This document shows positions 48,836 to 56,953 of a DNA stretch of 64,000 nt, piece after piece. The translations under genes were made by a program, and so were the position numbers. The notes under the pieces were generated by a model. The model searched no databases and had not been told where the DNA came from. It saw only the letters and a list, made by a program, of their open reading frames with translations. The stretch lies in the NCBI RefSeq assembly GCF_023544465.1, contig NZ_JALPVL010000001.1, forward strand, positions 496,001-560,000. Direction: 5' to 3'. Every line of letters starts with the position of its first letter. Position 1 is the first letter of the stretch. Origin of the DNA: Paractinoplanes maris. GTDB lineage: Bacteria; Actinomycetota; Actinomycetes; Mycobacteriales; Micromonosporaceae.

Positions 48836-48997
48836 GTGGCCGACAACACGTACAACGGCTACTGCGTGAAGTGCAAGGAGAAGCGCGACTTCCAGGGCAC
48901 TGTCGAGGTCTCGAAGACCGGCATGAACATGGCCAAGGGCAAGTGCCCGGTCTGCGGGACGACCGTGAACCGCATTCTGGGCAAGGCCAAGGCCTGA
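48836..48997 (+). CDS. DUF5679 zinc-ribbon protein
   Basis: A 53-residue protein with two CxxC pairs (GYCVKCKEKRDF and GKCPVCGTTVNRILG), the pattern of the DUF5679 family, so a zinc ribbon is expected. The length is normal. GTG 48836 has an excellent ribosome-binding site (GAGGAGGAAC). The gene is too short for many gene finders. Function unknown; small zinc ribbons like this may bind nucleic acid or protein. It is followed by a strong terminator. Confidence 0.88.
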   Translation: MADNTYNGYCVKCKEKRDFQGTVEVSKTGMNMAKGKCPVCGTTVNRILGKAKA

Positions 48998-49065
48998 TCC
49001 GGACGACCCCGCGGGCTTGGCCCCACTAGGCCTTCGTCGAGCCCGCGGCAAGGTCGTTCACCCAC

Positions 49066-49099
49066 CCGGGGAGGGCACGTCGCCCTCCCCGGTGCTTTT
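49066..49099 (+). terminator. rho-independent terminator after DUF5679 gene
   Basis: A perfect 11-bp stem (49066-49076 with 49082-49092) with a 5-base loop, followed by TGCTTTTC. A weaker hairpin (GCGGGCT with AGCCCGC) lies just upstream around 49010-49047. Confidence 0.85.
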
Positions 49100-49145
49100 C
49101 TCCGCCAGCGCGCACCCCCCTCCCGCGAGGCACGTTGAGTGAGGT

Positions 49146-49228
49146 TGTGGATAAGCCCCGCAGCCTGTGGATAACTCGCTGAGGTCTGTGGACAACCCGC
49201 GTGCCGGGCCGTCGCGGCCTGTGGACAA
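49146..49228. other. cluster of four DnaA boxes
   Basis: Four 9-mers in the same orientation: TGTGGATAA at 49146-49154 and 49166-49174, TGTGGACAA at 49187-49195 and 49220-49228. These are the reverse complements of the DnaA box (TTATCCACA and the actinobacterial TTGTCCACA). Start-to-start spacings are 20, 21 and 33 bp, near whole helical turns. There are no dnaA or dnaN genes here, so this is not the origin itself. Confidence 0.7.
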
Positions 49229-49268
49229 CTTTGTCGCTCCGCATCCTTGCGGTGACATCCTGTGACAC

Positions 49269-50306
49269 ATGAACCGTCCTCTGCTCATCCCCGGTCTTCC
49301 CCGCGTCTGGCGTGACGGAGGCGAACTGCAGCTCGGCTCGGACCCGTCCCGGGCGGTCGTGCTGCGACTCCCCCATCCGCGCACCGCGCTGGTGCTCGAC
49401 CTTCTCGACGGCAGCCGGCCCGAGCGGGTGGTGCTGCTGCACGCCGCCCGCAAGGGCATCCCACCCGCCGACACCCAGGCCGTGGTCGACAATCTGCGCG
49501 CCGCCGGGCTCGCCGTGCCGGCCGCGTCGCTGCTGCCACCGTCGATCCCGGCCGTTCACCGGCTCACCGGTGAGGCGTCGGTGCTCGCGTTGCGCGGTGA
49601 CACCTCACGCACCCCCGCGACCCGATTGCGCCGGCGTCATGCCGCGCGGGTGGTGATCGACGGGCGGGGCCGCCTGGGCGCCCCGATCGCGGTGGCGCTG
49701 GCCGAGGCGGGCGTCGGGCACGTGCGTCCCGAGCTGCCGGGGCTGGTTCATCCGGGCGAGCTGGCCGCCGGTCCGCTGCGCGGGTCCGACGTCGGCAAGA
49801 CCCGCGACCTGGCGGTGACCGACGCTCTGACCCGCGCGGTGCCCGAGACCGAGACCGGCGCCGTACGCGGTGCCGCCACCCTGATCGTGCAGCTCGACTC
49901 CGACATGCCGGTCACCCTGCTGGCCGCCGCCCACGCGCAGCGGCAGCAGCCGCATCTGGCCGTGACCATCCGCGACGGCGCGGTGGTGGTCGGCCCGCTC
50001 GTCCCCGCCTCCGGTGGGCCCTGTCTGGCCTGCCTCGACCTGCACCGCCGCGATCGCGACGCCGGGTGGCCCGGTCTGCCCCGGCGCACCGGCCCGGAGC
50101 CGTGCACCGTGGCCACCCTGCTGGCCGCCACGGCCTACGCCGTCGAGGAGGTTCTGACCTTCATCGACGGCGGCAGCCCGGAGACTCTGGGCGCCTCGGC
50201 CGAGCTGACCTCGCCGTCCCGCCTGCGCCGCCGCACCTGGCTGCCCCACCCGGGCTGCGCCTGTTCCCGGCCGCCGCGCCGCTCCAGCCGGTCGAATCCC
50301 GTGTGA
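49269..50306 (+). CDS. E1/ThiF-like cyclodehydratase-type protein
   Basis: A 345-residue protein equivalent to Rv3196, related to the E1/ThiF fold and TOMM cyclodehydratase ocin-type proteins. It has a Rossmann-like middle (VVIDGRGRLGAPIAVALAEAG), and zinc cysteines CLACLDLH and HPGCACSRP. The ATP-binding Arg/Asp residues of active E1 enzymes are not clear, so activity is uncertain. No precursor peptide or partner enzyme lies near. ATG 49269 follows CATCCT by 7 nt. The DnaA-box cluster lies in its promoter region. Confidence 0.75.
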   Translation: MNRPLLIPGLPRVWRDGGELQLGSDPSRAVVLRLPHPRTALVLDLLDGSRPERVVLLHAARKGIPPADTQAVVDNLRAAGLAVPAASLLPPSIPAVHRLTGEASVLALRGDTSRTPATRLRRRHAARVVIDGRGRLGAPIAVALAEAGVGHVRPELPGLVHPGELAAGPLRGSDVGKTRDLAVTDALTRAVPETETGAVRGAATLIVQLDSDMPVTLLAAAHAQRQQPHLAVTIRDGAVVVGPLVPASGGPCLACLDLHRRDRDAGWPGLPRRTGPEPCTVATLLAATAYAVEEVLTFIDGGSPETLGASAELTSPSRLRRRTWLPHPGCACSRPPRRSSRSNPV

Positions 50307-50399
50307 TAGGGGCAATCATTGATGGACTTTTCTTCTGCTAGCGGACAATTGGTGTCCAGCCGGGCGGTCGGACCGCCCGACGTCGGTCACAATGATCTG

Positions 50400-51746
50400 G
50401 TGAGCGACATTCCGCGGCGTGCGGCGGCCCGCACCGCCAAGCTGGCCGCGCTTCCGCTGGGCTTCGCGGGGCGCACGGCACTGGGCTTCGGCAAGCGTGC
50501 TGTCGGGATCGCCACCGACGTGATCTCGGAGGACATCCAGCGGCGCACCGCCGAGCAGCTGTTCAGCGTCCTGGGCCAGCTCAAGGGCGGGGCCATGAAA
50601 TTCGGGCAGGCGCTGTCGGTCTTCGAGGCCGCCCTGCCCGAGGAGATGGCCGGCCCCTACCGCCAGGCCCTGACCAAGCTGCAGGAGGCCGCGCCCCCGA
50701 TGCCGGTGGCCAGCCTGCACAAGGCGCTGGCCGAGCAGCTCGGCCCCGACTGGCGTGACCTGTTCGCCGAGTTCGACGACAGCCCGGCCGCCGCGGCCAG
50801 CATCGGCCAGGTGCACCGGGCGGTCTGGAAACTGCCGCCCGCCCGTAAGAACGCCAAGCCCAAGACCGTGCCGGTCGCGGTCAAGGTGCAATACCCGGGC
50901 GCCGGCGAGGCCCTGATCGCCGATCTCAAGCAGCTCTCCCGGCTGGCCGGCATGTTCAAGATCATCCAGCCCGGCATGGACATCAAGCCGCTGCTGGCCG
51001 AGCTCCGGGAGCGCATCACCGAGGAGCTCGACTACGCGATGGAGGCCGAGACCCAGACGGCCTTCGCCGAGGCCTTCGCCGGCGACGACGAGATCTATGT
51101 GCCCAAGGTGATCGCCTCGGCGCCCAAGGTGCTCGTCACCGAATGGGTCGACGGCACCCCGCTGGCCAAGATCATTTCGGACGGCACGGTCGAGGAGCGC
51201 GACGAGGCCGGCCGCCTGATGGCGATCCTGCACTTCTCGGCGCCCGCCCGGTCCGGCCTGCTGCACGCCGACCCCCACCCGGGCAACTTCCGCATCCTGC
51301 CCGACGGCCGCCTCGGCGTGATCGACTTCGGCGCGGTGGCCCGGCTGCCCGGCGGCCATCCCGAGTCGATCGGCCGGCTGGTGCGGCTGGCCCTCGACGG
51401 CGACGCCCAGGGGGTCGCCGACGGGCTGCGCGAGGAGGGCTTCGTCAAACAGGACGACGAGATCGACGCCCAGGGCCTGCTCGACTTCCTGCGCCCGATG
51501 ATCGAGCCGGTCGCCGTCGACCGCTTCCGGTTCACCCGCGCGTGGCTGCGCGGCGAGGCCACCCGGCTCAGCAGCCCACGCTCCCCGGCCTATCAGCTGA
51601 GCCGCAAGCTCAACCTACCGCCGTCCTACCTGCTGATCCACCGGGTGACGCTGGGCTCGATCGGCGTTCTCAGCCAGCTCGAAGCCGAGGCTCCTTATCG
51701 CGCGATCCTCGAGAAGTGGCTGCCCGGCTTCGCGCCAGTGCCGTGA
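50400..51746 (+). CDS. ABC1/AarF/UbiB atypical kinase
   Basis: A 448-residue protein equivalent to Rv3197. ABC1-family kinases: the KxGQ motif GGAMKFGQALSV (about residue 64), the catalytic VAVKVQYPG lysine, the alanine-rich loop AAASIGQVHRA, HADPHPGNFRILPDG (catalytic loop) and IDFGAVARL (metal-binding). Members act in quinone or other lipid metabolism; the substrate in actinobacteria is not known. GTG 50400 (VSDIPRRAA) matches family starts and is preceded by CACAAT 6 nt away; the longer frame from 50319 looks untranslated. Confidence 0.9.
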   Translation: MSDIPRRAAARTAKLAALPLGFAGRTALGFGKRAVGIATDVISEDIQRRTAEQLFSVLGQLKGGAMKFGQALSVFEAALPEEMAGPYRQALTKLQEAAPPMPVASLHKALAEQLGPDWRDLFAEFDDSPAAAASIGQVHRAVWKLPPARKNAKPKTVPVAVKVQYPGAGEALIADLKQLSRLAGMFKIIQPGMDIKPLLAELRERITEELDYAMEAETQTAFAEAFAGDDEIYVPKVIASAPKVLVTEWVDGTPLAKIISDGTVEERDEAGRLMAILHFSAPARSGLLHADPHPGNFRILPDGRLGVIDFGAVARLPGGHPESIGRLVRLALDGDAQGVADGLREEGFVKQDDEIDAQGLLDFLRPMIEPVAVDRFRFTRAWLRGEATRLSSPRSPAYQLSRKLNLPPSYLLIHRVTLGSIGVLSQLEAEAPYRAILEKWLPGFAPVP

Positions 51747-51772
51747 CGGCTGAAGCGGGCGCGGGGCCGGGA

Positions 51773-51951
51773 GGGCTGAGTAAGCAGCAAGTCGGCGGGC
51801 CGAGTGAGCAAGCCGGCCGGCGGGCTGAGTGAGCCGGTCGGCGGACCGAGCAGCAAGCCGGTCAGCGCGCCCAGTGAGCAAGCCGGCCGGCGGACCGAGC
51901 AGCAAGCCGGTCAGCGGGCTGAGTGAGCAACCGGTCGGCGGGTCGATCGGT
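51773..51951. repeat. seven-unit tandem repeat, 21-25 bp
   Basis: Units built on GGGCTGAGTGAGCAAGCCGG lie head to tail between the ABC1 kinase and the peptidase gene. Units 4 and 6 are identical over 24 bp. The array fills the intergenic space and probably lies upstream of the peptidase promoter. Confidence 0.75.
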
Positions 51952-51976
51952 GACCGCCCATGATCTGATGGGCTAC

Positions 51977-53254
51977 ATGGATGCGTCTGCCCACATCGAC
52001 GACCTGGCCGCTTTCGTCTCGGCCTCGCCAAGCTCCTATCACGCGGCCGCCGAGGTGGCCCGCCGCTTGAGTGAGGCCGGTTACGAGACGCTTGACGAGA
52101 CGGCCGACTGGAGCGATGCCGTCCATCCGGGCGCACGGCTCACGATCGTCCGGGACGGCTCGGTCATCGCGCTGGCGGTGCCCGCGACGGCCGGCCGTGG
52201 CACCCCGTTCCGCATCCTCGGCGCCCACACCGACTCGCCCGGCTTCAAGCTCAAACCCCGGCCGTCGACGGTCGCCTACGGCTGGTTGCAGGCCGGCGTC
52301 GAGGTGTACGGCGGGCCTGTCGTCCCCTCCTGGTTCGATCGCGAGCTCGAGTTCGCCGGCCGCCTCGTGCACCGCGACGGCACGGCGCACCTGGTGCGGA
52401 CCGGCCCGTTCGCCCGCATCCCGCACCTCGCGATCCACCTCGATCGCGCGGTCAACGACTCGTTCGCCCCCGACAAGCAGCGTGAGCTCCAGCCGATCTG
52501 GGGAGTGGGTGGCCCCGAGAACGCCGACATCGTCGCCCATCTGGCCGGCTTGGCCGGGATGACCGGCACCGACGTGGGCGGCTACGACATCATCACCGCC
52601 GACTCCGCGGCTCCCGCCCGGTTCGGCGCCGGCCGGACACTCTTTGCGTCGGGCCGCCTCGACAACCTGTCGTCGGTCCACGCCGGACTGGCCGCCCTGC
52701 TGACCGCCGAGCCCGGCGACGCGATCGCGGTGCTGGCCGCCTTCGACCACGAAGAAGTCGGCTCGGAGACCCGCTCCGGCGCGGCCGGCCCGTTCCTGGC
52801 CGACGTGGTGGAACGCGTCTCGATCGCCCTGGGCGGCGACCGCTCCGATCTGGCCCGCGCGATCGCGGGCTCGTGGTGCCTCTCGTCCGACGCCGGTCAC
52901 GCCGTGCACCCGAACCGGTCCGACCGCCACGATCCGATCAACCGCCCGGTCCCCGGCGGCGGTCCCCTGCTGAAGATCAACGCCAATCAGCGCTACACGA
53001 CCGACGGCACCGGTGCCGCCCTCTGGAGCCGCGTCTGCGCCACCGCGAACGTGCCCTACCAGGAGTTCGTCTCGAACAACACGGTGCCCTGCGGTTCGAC
53101 GATCGGCCCGATCACCGCCGCCCGCCTCGGCATCCCGACGCTTGACGTGGGCGTTCCGCTGCTCTCTATGCACTCGGCCCGCGAGCTCTGCCACGTCGAC
53201 GACCCGGCCTACCTGAGCGCCGCGATCAGAGTCTTCCTGTCGGATGCCGACTGA
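51977..53254 (+). CDS. M18 family aminopeptidase
   Basis: A 425-residue M18 metallo-aminopeptidase. Metal ligands are visible: LGAHTDSPGFKLKP (His, Asp), the catalytic Glu pair FDHEEVGSETRSGA, and the C-terminal His in LLSMHSARELCHVDD. The family cleaves N-terminal acidic or neutral residues from peptides and forms large oligomers. I start at ATG 51977 (ATG 51968 is possible). The last codons coincide with the first unit of a tandem repeat array that continues into the intergenic region. Cytoplasmic. Confidence 0.9.
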   Translation: MDASAHIDDLAAFVSASPSSYHAAAEVARRLSEAGYETLDETADWSDAVHPGARLTIVRDGSVIALAVPATAGRGTPFRILGAHTDSPGFKLKPRPSTVAYGWLQAGVEVYGGPVVPSWFDRELEFAGRLVHRDGTAHLVRTGPFARIPHLAIHLDRAVNDSFAPDKQRELQPIWGVGGPENADIVAHLAGLAGMTGTDVGGYDIITADSAAPARFGAGRTLFASGRLDNLSSVHAGLAALLTAEPGDAIAVLAAFDHEEVGSETRSGAAGPFLADVVERVSIALGGDRSDLARAIAGSWCLSSDAGHAVHPNRSDRHDPINRPVPGGGPLLKINANQRYTTDGTGAALWSRVCATANVPYQEFVSNNTVPCGSTIGPITAARLGIPTLDVGVPLLSMHSARELCHVDDPAYLSAAIRVFLSDAD

Positions 53255-53640
53255 GTCCCCCGCGACACCAACATCTGAGCGGCGCGACAAAAGTCCGCTG
53301 TCGACTGAGGCCTGCGCCAAAACGAATGAACGCCACGATCCGGTTGTCCTGTCGACTGCCGACTGAGCCGTCCCCGCGACACCAATACCTGAGCGGCGCG
53401 ACAAAGCCCGCTGTCGACTGAGCTGGCCTGCGGCAACGACGAATGAGCGCCGCGATTAAAGCGTCCTGTCGACTCCCGACTGAGCCGGCCCCGCTACAGC
53501 ACCCCTGAGCGCTGCGATCAGAGTCGTCCTGTCGACTGAGGACAGAGCCGCCGGCACGGCAGTAACACCTGCGCGCCGCGATCAGAGCCTTCCGGTCGGC
53601 TGAGGACTGGGCCGGCGGCGCGGTAGCAGCAGGGGTGTGA
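53215..53640. repeat. seven-unit degenerate repeat array covering two gene ends
   Basis: Units of about 51 to 65 bp share the elements GAGCGCCGCGAT and TGTCGACTG and end in ACACCT-like sequence. The first unit is the last codons of the M18 peptidase gene, the last is the 3' end of the convergent MFS gene. Units alternate between longer (about 62 bp) and shorter (about 52 bp) forms. No spacers separate units, so this is not a CRISPR. Confidence 0.7.
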
Positions 53641-54787
53641 TCAGCAGGAGCACTCCGGCCAGGCCGATTGCTGCCCGGGCGCCGGTGACATCGGCGATCA
53701 CTCCCCACAGCGCGGTGACGACGGCGATCGCCCCCGTGGTGGTCACCGTCCAGGCGGTCAGTGCTCGTCCGATCTGCTGGTCGGGCAGCCGCTGCAGCCG
53801 CTCGGTGGCGAGCAGCGGGTTGAACACGCCCATGCCGGTGATCACGGCGAGCTCCACGACCACGACCAGCAGCAGCCCGCCGGCGCCCGGCCCCGCGAAG
53901 GCCAGTCCGACCGGGCTGAGAACGCGCACAACGCCGGCCACGGTCAATACGCGGCTCCGCCCGTAACGCGCCTCGAGCCGTCCGGCGAGATGTGCCCCGG
54001 CCAGGCCGCCGGCACAGGGCAACCCGAAGGCGAGGCCGAATTGCCAGGCCGGCCACCCGAGATCCCCGAGCAGCAGAACGGCCAGCAACGGCTCGGTCGC
54101 CATGATCAGCGCGTTCACGGCGATGGTGTTGTGGAACAGCGCTCGCAGTGAACGGTCGGCATTGATGAACCGCCACCCGTCGATCAGGCCCGACGTCCGC
54201 ATCCGCTCCGCCGGATCCGGCCGTACGATCGGCTCCCGGATCACCGCGAGCGCCGCCGCGGAGATCAGGAAGCCGGCGACGGTCGCCTGCACCGTGATCA
54301 CCGGCCCGAGCAGGCTGACCGCCGCGCCGCCCAGCACGGGCCCGAGTGCGATGGCCGTCCACGCGGTCGACTCGAAACGAGCGTTGGCCCGCACCAAGTG
54401 CTCCGGCTTCACCACCTGCTTGAGGTAGGCGCCGCCGGCTGCGGTGAAGGCGATGTTGGCCGCCGCGGCGATCACCGAGACGACTACCAGTTGGGCGTAA
54501 CTGAGCAGACCGAGTCCGTGGCCGATCGGCACGCTGAGCAGCGCCAGACCCCGTACGACATCGGCCGCGACCATGACCGGCCTCACGCGCCGCTGCTCAA
54601 CCCACGGCCCGAGCGGCACCGCCAGCAGCGCCCCCACGGCCAGGCCGACCGCGGCCAACGCGGACACTGCCGCCGGCCCCGAGCCGAGCACCTGGATCGT
54701 GATGAGCGGGAACGCGCCGAAGCCCAGCCAGGTCCCTGCCGTGGACGCGGCGAACGCGATCCACAACCACCGGAATGCTTTCCCCAT
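53582..54787 (-). CDS. MFS efflux transporter
   Basis: A 401-residue major-facilitator protein with 12 predicted transmembrane helices. The motif-A-like loop PLGPWVEQRRVRPVMVAADV lies between helices 2 and 3. The second half has the usual charged loop (GRLEARYGRSRVLTV). It belongs to the drug-exporter type by overall layout, but the substrate is unknown. ATG 54787. It is divergent from the LysR gene, which probably controls it. Its last codons are the end unit of the repeat array. Confidence 0.87.
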   Translation of the reverse strand: MGKAFRWLWIAFAASTAGTWLGFGAFPLITIQVLGSGPAAVSALAAVGLAVGALLAVPLGPWVEQRRVRPVMVAADVVRGLALLSVPIGHGLGLLSYAQLVVVSVIAAAANIAFTAAGGAYLKQVVKPEHLVRANARFESTAWTAIALGPVLGGAAVSLLGPVITVQATVAGFLISAAALAVIREPIVRPDPAERMRTSGLIDGWRFINADRSLRALFHNTIAVNALIMATEPLLAVLLLGDLGWPAWQFGLAFGLPCAGGLAGAHLAGRLEARYGRSRVLTVAGVVRVLSPVGLAFAGPGAGGLLLVVVVELAVITGMGVFNPLLATERLQRLPDQQIGRALTAWTVTTTGAIAVVTALWGVIADVTGARAAIGLAGVLLLITPLLLPRRRPSPQPTGRL

Positions 54788-54847
54788 GGGCCGGAATTCG
54801 ATCAGACCTCACAACCTGGGGTCCAACAATAATCCTTCCGGCGTGGT

Positions 54848-54862
54848 ACAACCGCTGGTTGT
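54848..54862. promoter_or_regulatory. LysR-type operator overlapping the LysR start codon
   Basis: ACAACC-GCT-GGTTGT is a perfect 15-bp interrupted palindrome of the T-N11-A class. It lies between the divergent MFS and LysR genes and touches GTG 54861, so binding would directly block LysR expression. Confidence 0.7.
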
Positions 54863-55787
54863 GGACATCGAGGCGGTACGGACGTTCATCGCGGTCGCGG
54901 ACACCGGACAGTTCCAGGAGGCGGCCGACGAACTGCACCTGACCCAGCAGGCCGTCTCCAAGCGGATCGCCCGCCTCGAGCACAGCCTCGGCACGACTTT
55001 GTTCGCCCGCACCCACCGAGGCGCCCGCCTCACTTTGGACGGTCGCGCGTTCCTGCCGCACGCGCACGAGGTGCTGCACGCGGTGAACCGTGCCGCCGCC
55101 TCGGTCCGCCCGGGTGAGCGCGCCTTGCGCGTCGACGTCGTGCACCTTCGCATCTCTCCCGCTCAGGCAATTCGTGCCTTCCACCGGGCGAACCCCGACC
55201 TCGACCTCGACGTGGTGACGCTGCCCGGTGCGACGGTGAGCACTGCCGTGGAAGCATTGCTGACGGGCGAGATCGATGCGACCTTCCGCGCGGTGCCCAG
55301 CGCGCTACCCGCGGGAGTCACGGCCGTGCCCGTGCTGAACGAACCGTTACAGCTGCTGACCGGACCGGCTCATCCGCTGGCCGCGGCGGCGGCTCTGCGA
55401 CCGGCCGAGCTGACCGGGCACCGCATCTGGATTCCGGGCATCAAGCCGGGCAGCGAGTGGGCGGCGTTCTATCGCGAGCTGGCCGCCGCCTTCGGTCTGA
55501 GCATCGACCGGATCGGCCCGAACTTCGGCACCGAGGCGCTGATGGATGCCGTCGCCGAGTCGGCGCAGCTGGCTACGCTGATCGGCGCCGGTGACCGATA
55601 CGTCTGGCCGGCCGGTCACGACCTGCGCCGCATTCCGCTCACCGGGCCCACGCCGATCTATCCGCATGTCCTGCTGTTCCGCTCGGACAACCGGCACCCC
55701 AGCCTGGCCGCTCTCCGCCGCCACCTGTCCGCGACCCGCAGCCCGGATCCGGACGACCGCTGGGTTCCAGACGGGTGGCGAGCATGA
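54861..55787 (+). CDS. LysR-family transcriptional regulator
   Basis: A 308-residue LysR regulator. The N-terminal winged helix includes FIAVADTGQFQEAADELHLT, TQQAVSKRIARLEHSLG and ARTHRGARLTLDG; the rest is a periplasmic-binding-type effector domain. GTG 54861 is chosen because the conserved MDIEAVRTFI begins there; upstream frame sequence is the other gene's coding strand. It is divergent from the MFS exporter with the operator between them, a common arrangement for a regulator of drug or metabolite efflux. Ligand unknown. Confidence 0.9.
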   Translation: MDIEAVRTFIAVADTGQFQEAADELHLTQQAVSKRIARLEHSLGTTLFARTHRGARLTLDGRAFLPHAHEVLHAVNRAAASVRPGERALRVDVVHLRISPAQAIRAFHRANPDLDLDVVTLPGATVSTAVEALLTGEIDATFRAVPSALPAGVTAVPVLNEPLQLLTGPAHPLAAAAALRPAELTGHRIWIPGIKPGSEWAAFYRELAAAFGLSIDRIGPNFGTEALMDAVAESAQLATLIGAGDRYVWPAGHDLRRIPLTGPTPIYPHVLLFRSDNRHPSLAALRRHLSATRSPDPDDRWVPDGWRA

Positions 55788-55788
55788 G

Positions 55789-55824
55789 CGAGAGGCCCGT
55801 CCGCGGAAGCGGGCGGGCCTCTCG
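55789..55824. terminator. bidirectional terminator
   Basis: A perfect 11-bp stem (55789-55799 with 55814-55824) and a GC-rich loop, placed directly after the LysR stop codon and beyond the end of the convergent 48-residue protein gene. Confidence 0.75.
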
Positions 55825-55855
55825 GCTATTCATCGGTTCTCAGTGAGTCGCGGGA

Positions 55856-56002
55856 TCAGAAGGGCCGGCCGCCGAGTTCACGTGAGGCGGTGTGACGCGC
55901 CTCCATGGCTACCTGGCGAGCGGGACGGTGGGCCTCAGGTGTGTAGTCACTCTGAGGCCGACGCATTCGGGCCCTGCTCAACGCCTCTTGGAGAAGTCTC
56001 AT
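55856..56002 (-). CDS. 48-residue basic protein downstream of whiB7
   Basis: A short gene read from ATG 56002. The product is basic and helical (RLLQEALSRARMRRPQSDY and QVAMEARHTASRELGGRPF). GGAGC lies 10 nt upstream. It follows whiB7 in the same direction with 70 bases between, so it is probably in the same transcript and thus under the same antibiotic-responsive control. I do not recognise a family. Codon choice is consistent with coding, but this remains a moderate call. Confidence 0.55.
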   Translation of the reverse strand: MRLLQEALSRARMRRPQSDYTPEAHRPARQVAMEARHTASRELGGRPF

Positions 56003-56072
56003 CTTGGTTGCTCCGCTCGCGTACATGTCAGTTGTCTGCTTTCGGTTGAAGGGGACGGGGACGGTGGTCATC

Positions 56073-56435
56073 TCAGGCCGCCAGGCCTACGGTCTTGCGG
56101 GACTCGAGTCCGTTCGCGGCGAGCCGCTCCTCGACCTCGTGGGCCAGCTCGGCGTCACGCGCCACGTCAGCCTTACGGGGACGGCCACGCGGCCGCTTGC
56201 GCGGAACCACGGCACCGCGCTCGAAGATCTCGCCACCCCAGACACCCCAGGGCTCGTTCCGCTCGACCGCGCCGGCCAGGCACTCGACGCGCAGCGGGCA
56301 GTCCCCGCAGAGCGACTTGGCCAGTTCCAGCTGGGCCGGGGAGTCCGAGAACCACAGGTCCGGGTCGAACTTCCGACAGGGCAGGTTTGCCTCGATCTCG
56401 ACGCTCACGTCGAGTGGGGCCAGCGCCAGACTCAT
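56073..56435 (-). CDS. whiB7: WhiB7/WblC antibiotic-response regulator
   Basis: A 120-residue WhiB7 protein with four cluster cysteines (PCRKFDPDLWF and LCGDCPLRVECLAGA), the E-P-W-G-V-W-G-G turn and the AT-hook PRGRPRKADV specific to WhiB7/WblC. It activates intrinsic antibiotic-resistance genes after ribosome stress, together with the primary sigma factor. ATG 56435 has GAGGTGA 9 nt upstream. The gene is preceded by a leader ORF and a terminator hairpin. The neighbour uvrD2 is the same as in M. tuberculosis (Rv3197A-Rv3198c). Confidence 0.95.
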   Translation of the reverse strand: MSLALAPLDVSVEIEANLPCRKFDPDLWFSDSPAQLELAKSLCGDCPLRVECLAGAVERNEPWGVWGGEIFERGAVVPRKRPRGRPRKADVARDAELAHEVEERLAANGLESRKTVGLAA

Positions 56436-56510
56436 AAAGCCCGGTCACCTCTCTCTTCTTCTCGATCTTCTGGATCGCCGTACAGGTCGTGCGTCCGGCC
56501 GGTGAGCCGG

Positions 56511-56554
56511 CAAAAAAGTAAGGCCGCGGATCCCAGTTACGGGTTCCGCGGCCT
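56511..56554 (-). terminator. attenuator hairpin in the whiB7 leader
   Basis: On the minus strand a perfect 9-bp GC-rich stem (56545-56553 with 56522-56530, extended by an A-T pair) is followed by TTACTTTTTTG. This is a strong rho-independent terminator 76 bases upstream of whiB7, so most transcripts should end here without an antitermination event. Confidence 0.85.
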
Positions 56555-56600
56555 CGAGGTGAGCCGGAGGTCTGTTGATCAGACCGGCCTTCCTCGAGGC
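56551..56600 (-). promoter_or_regulatory. alternative (antiterminator) hairpin of the whiB7 leader
   Basis: GCCTCGAGG (56600-56592) can pair perfectly with CCTCGAGGC (56559-56551), with further inner pairing around the leader-ORF stop codon. The downstream arm overlaps the first bases of the terminator stem, so both structures cannot form completely together. The upstream arm lies within the last codons of the leader ORF. Confidence 0.65.
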
Positions 56601-56875
56601 GGGACACCGCTGCCACCATCCGTGTAGCGCTTGCTGATGGAGACATTGCTGCCCTCGAACCCAGTGGTGCCATTGGTGCTGTCGATCTGCGGGAGTTTCG
56701 GTGCCACGCCCAGCTCGGCCTGGACGGAGGCCTGGTGCACCCGCGAAACCGGAGCCCGCTCGGCAGCCAGAACCGGCACCCACGCGGGGGCCGGAGCAAC
56801 CAGCAGCGAAGCGGACGGAGCGCAGGCACGGGTCAGCGGCATCGACAGCTGCATCGTCATCGTGTAGATCTCCAT
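56579..56875 (-). CDS. 98-codon leader ORF upstream of whiB7
   Basis: An ORF read from ATG 56875 with an excellent ribosome-binding site (GGAGGAGG). The peptide starts MEIYTMTMQLSM and ends YTDGGSGVPPRGRPV. It has normal high-GC3 codon use, so it is probably translated. Its stop codon lies within the alternative hairpin and about 25 bases before the terminator stem. In its family's logic, a ribosome that reaches the end would cover the antiterminator arm and allow termination; ribosomes slowed by antibiotics would leave it free. The long length for a leader peptide is unusual in my experience. Confidence 0.7.
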   Translation of the reverse strand: MEIYTMTMQLSMPLTRACAPSASLLVAPAPAWVPVLAAERAPVSRVHQASVQAELGVAPKLPQIDSTNGTTGFEGSNVSISKRYTDGGSGVPPRGRPV

Positions 56876-56953
56876 CGTTGCCACCTCCTCCATTTGCGTT
56901 GCACTCGTTGTTGTGAACCAGCCGAACAGTGCTGCTCGGCGCGTTGTGATCTG

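Noticed and set aside
48450..48869. A 139-codon frame upstream of the DUF5679 gene
   Set aside because: No ribosome-binding site, atypical codon positions, and it overlaps the well-supported DUF5679 start in another frame.
49146..49228. Chromosomal origin oriC
   Set aside because: Only four boxes, all in one orientation, and no dnaA, dnaN, rpmH or gyrase genes nearby.
53215..53640. Possible CRISPR array
   Set aside because: Units abut without unique spacers, vary in length and sequence, and merge with coding ends; no cas genes are present.
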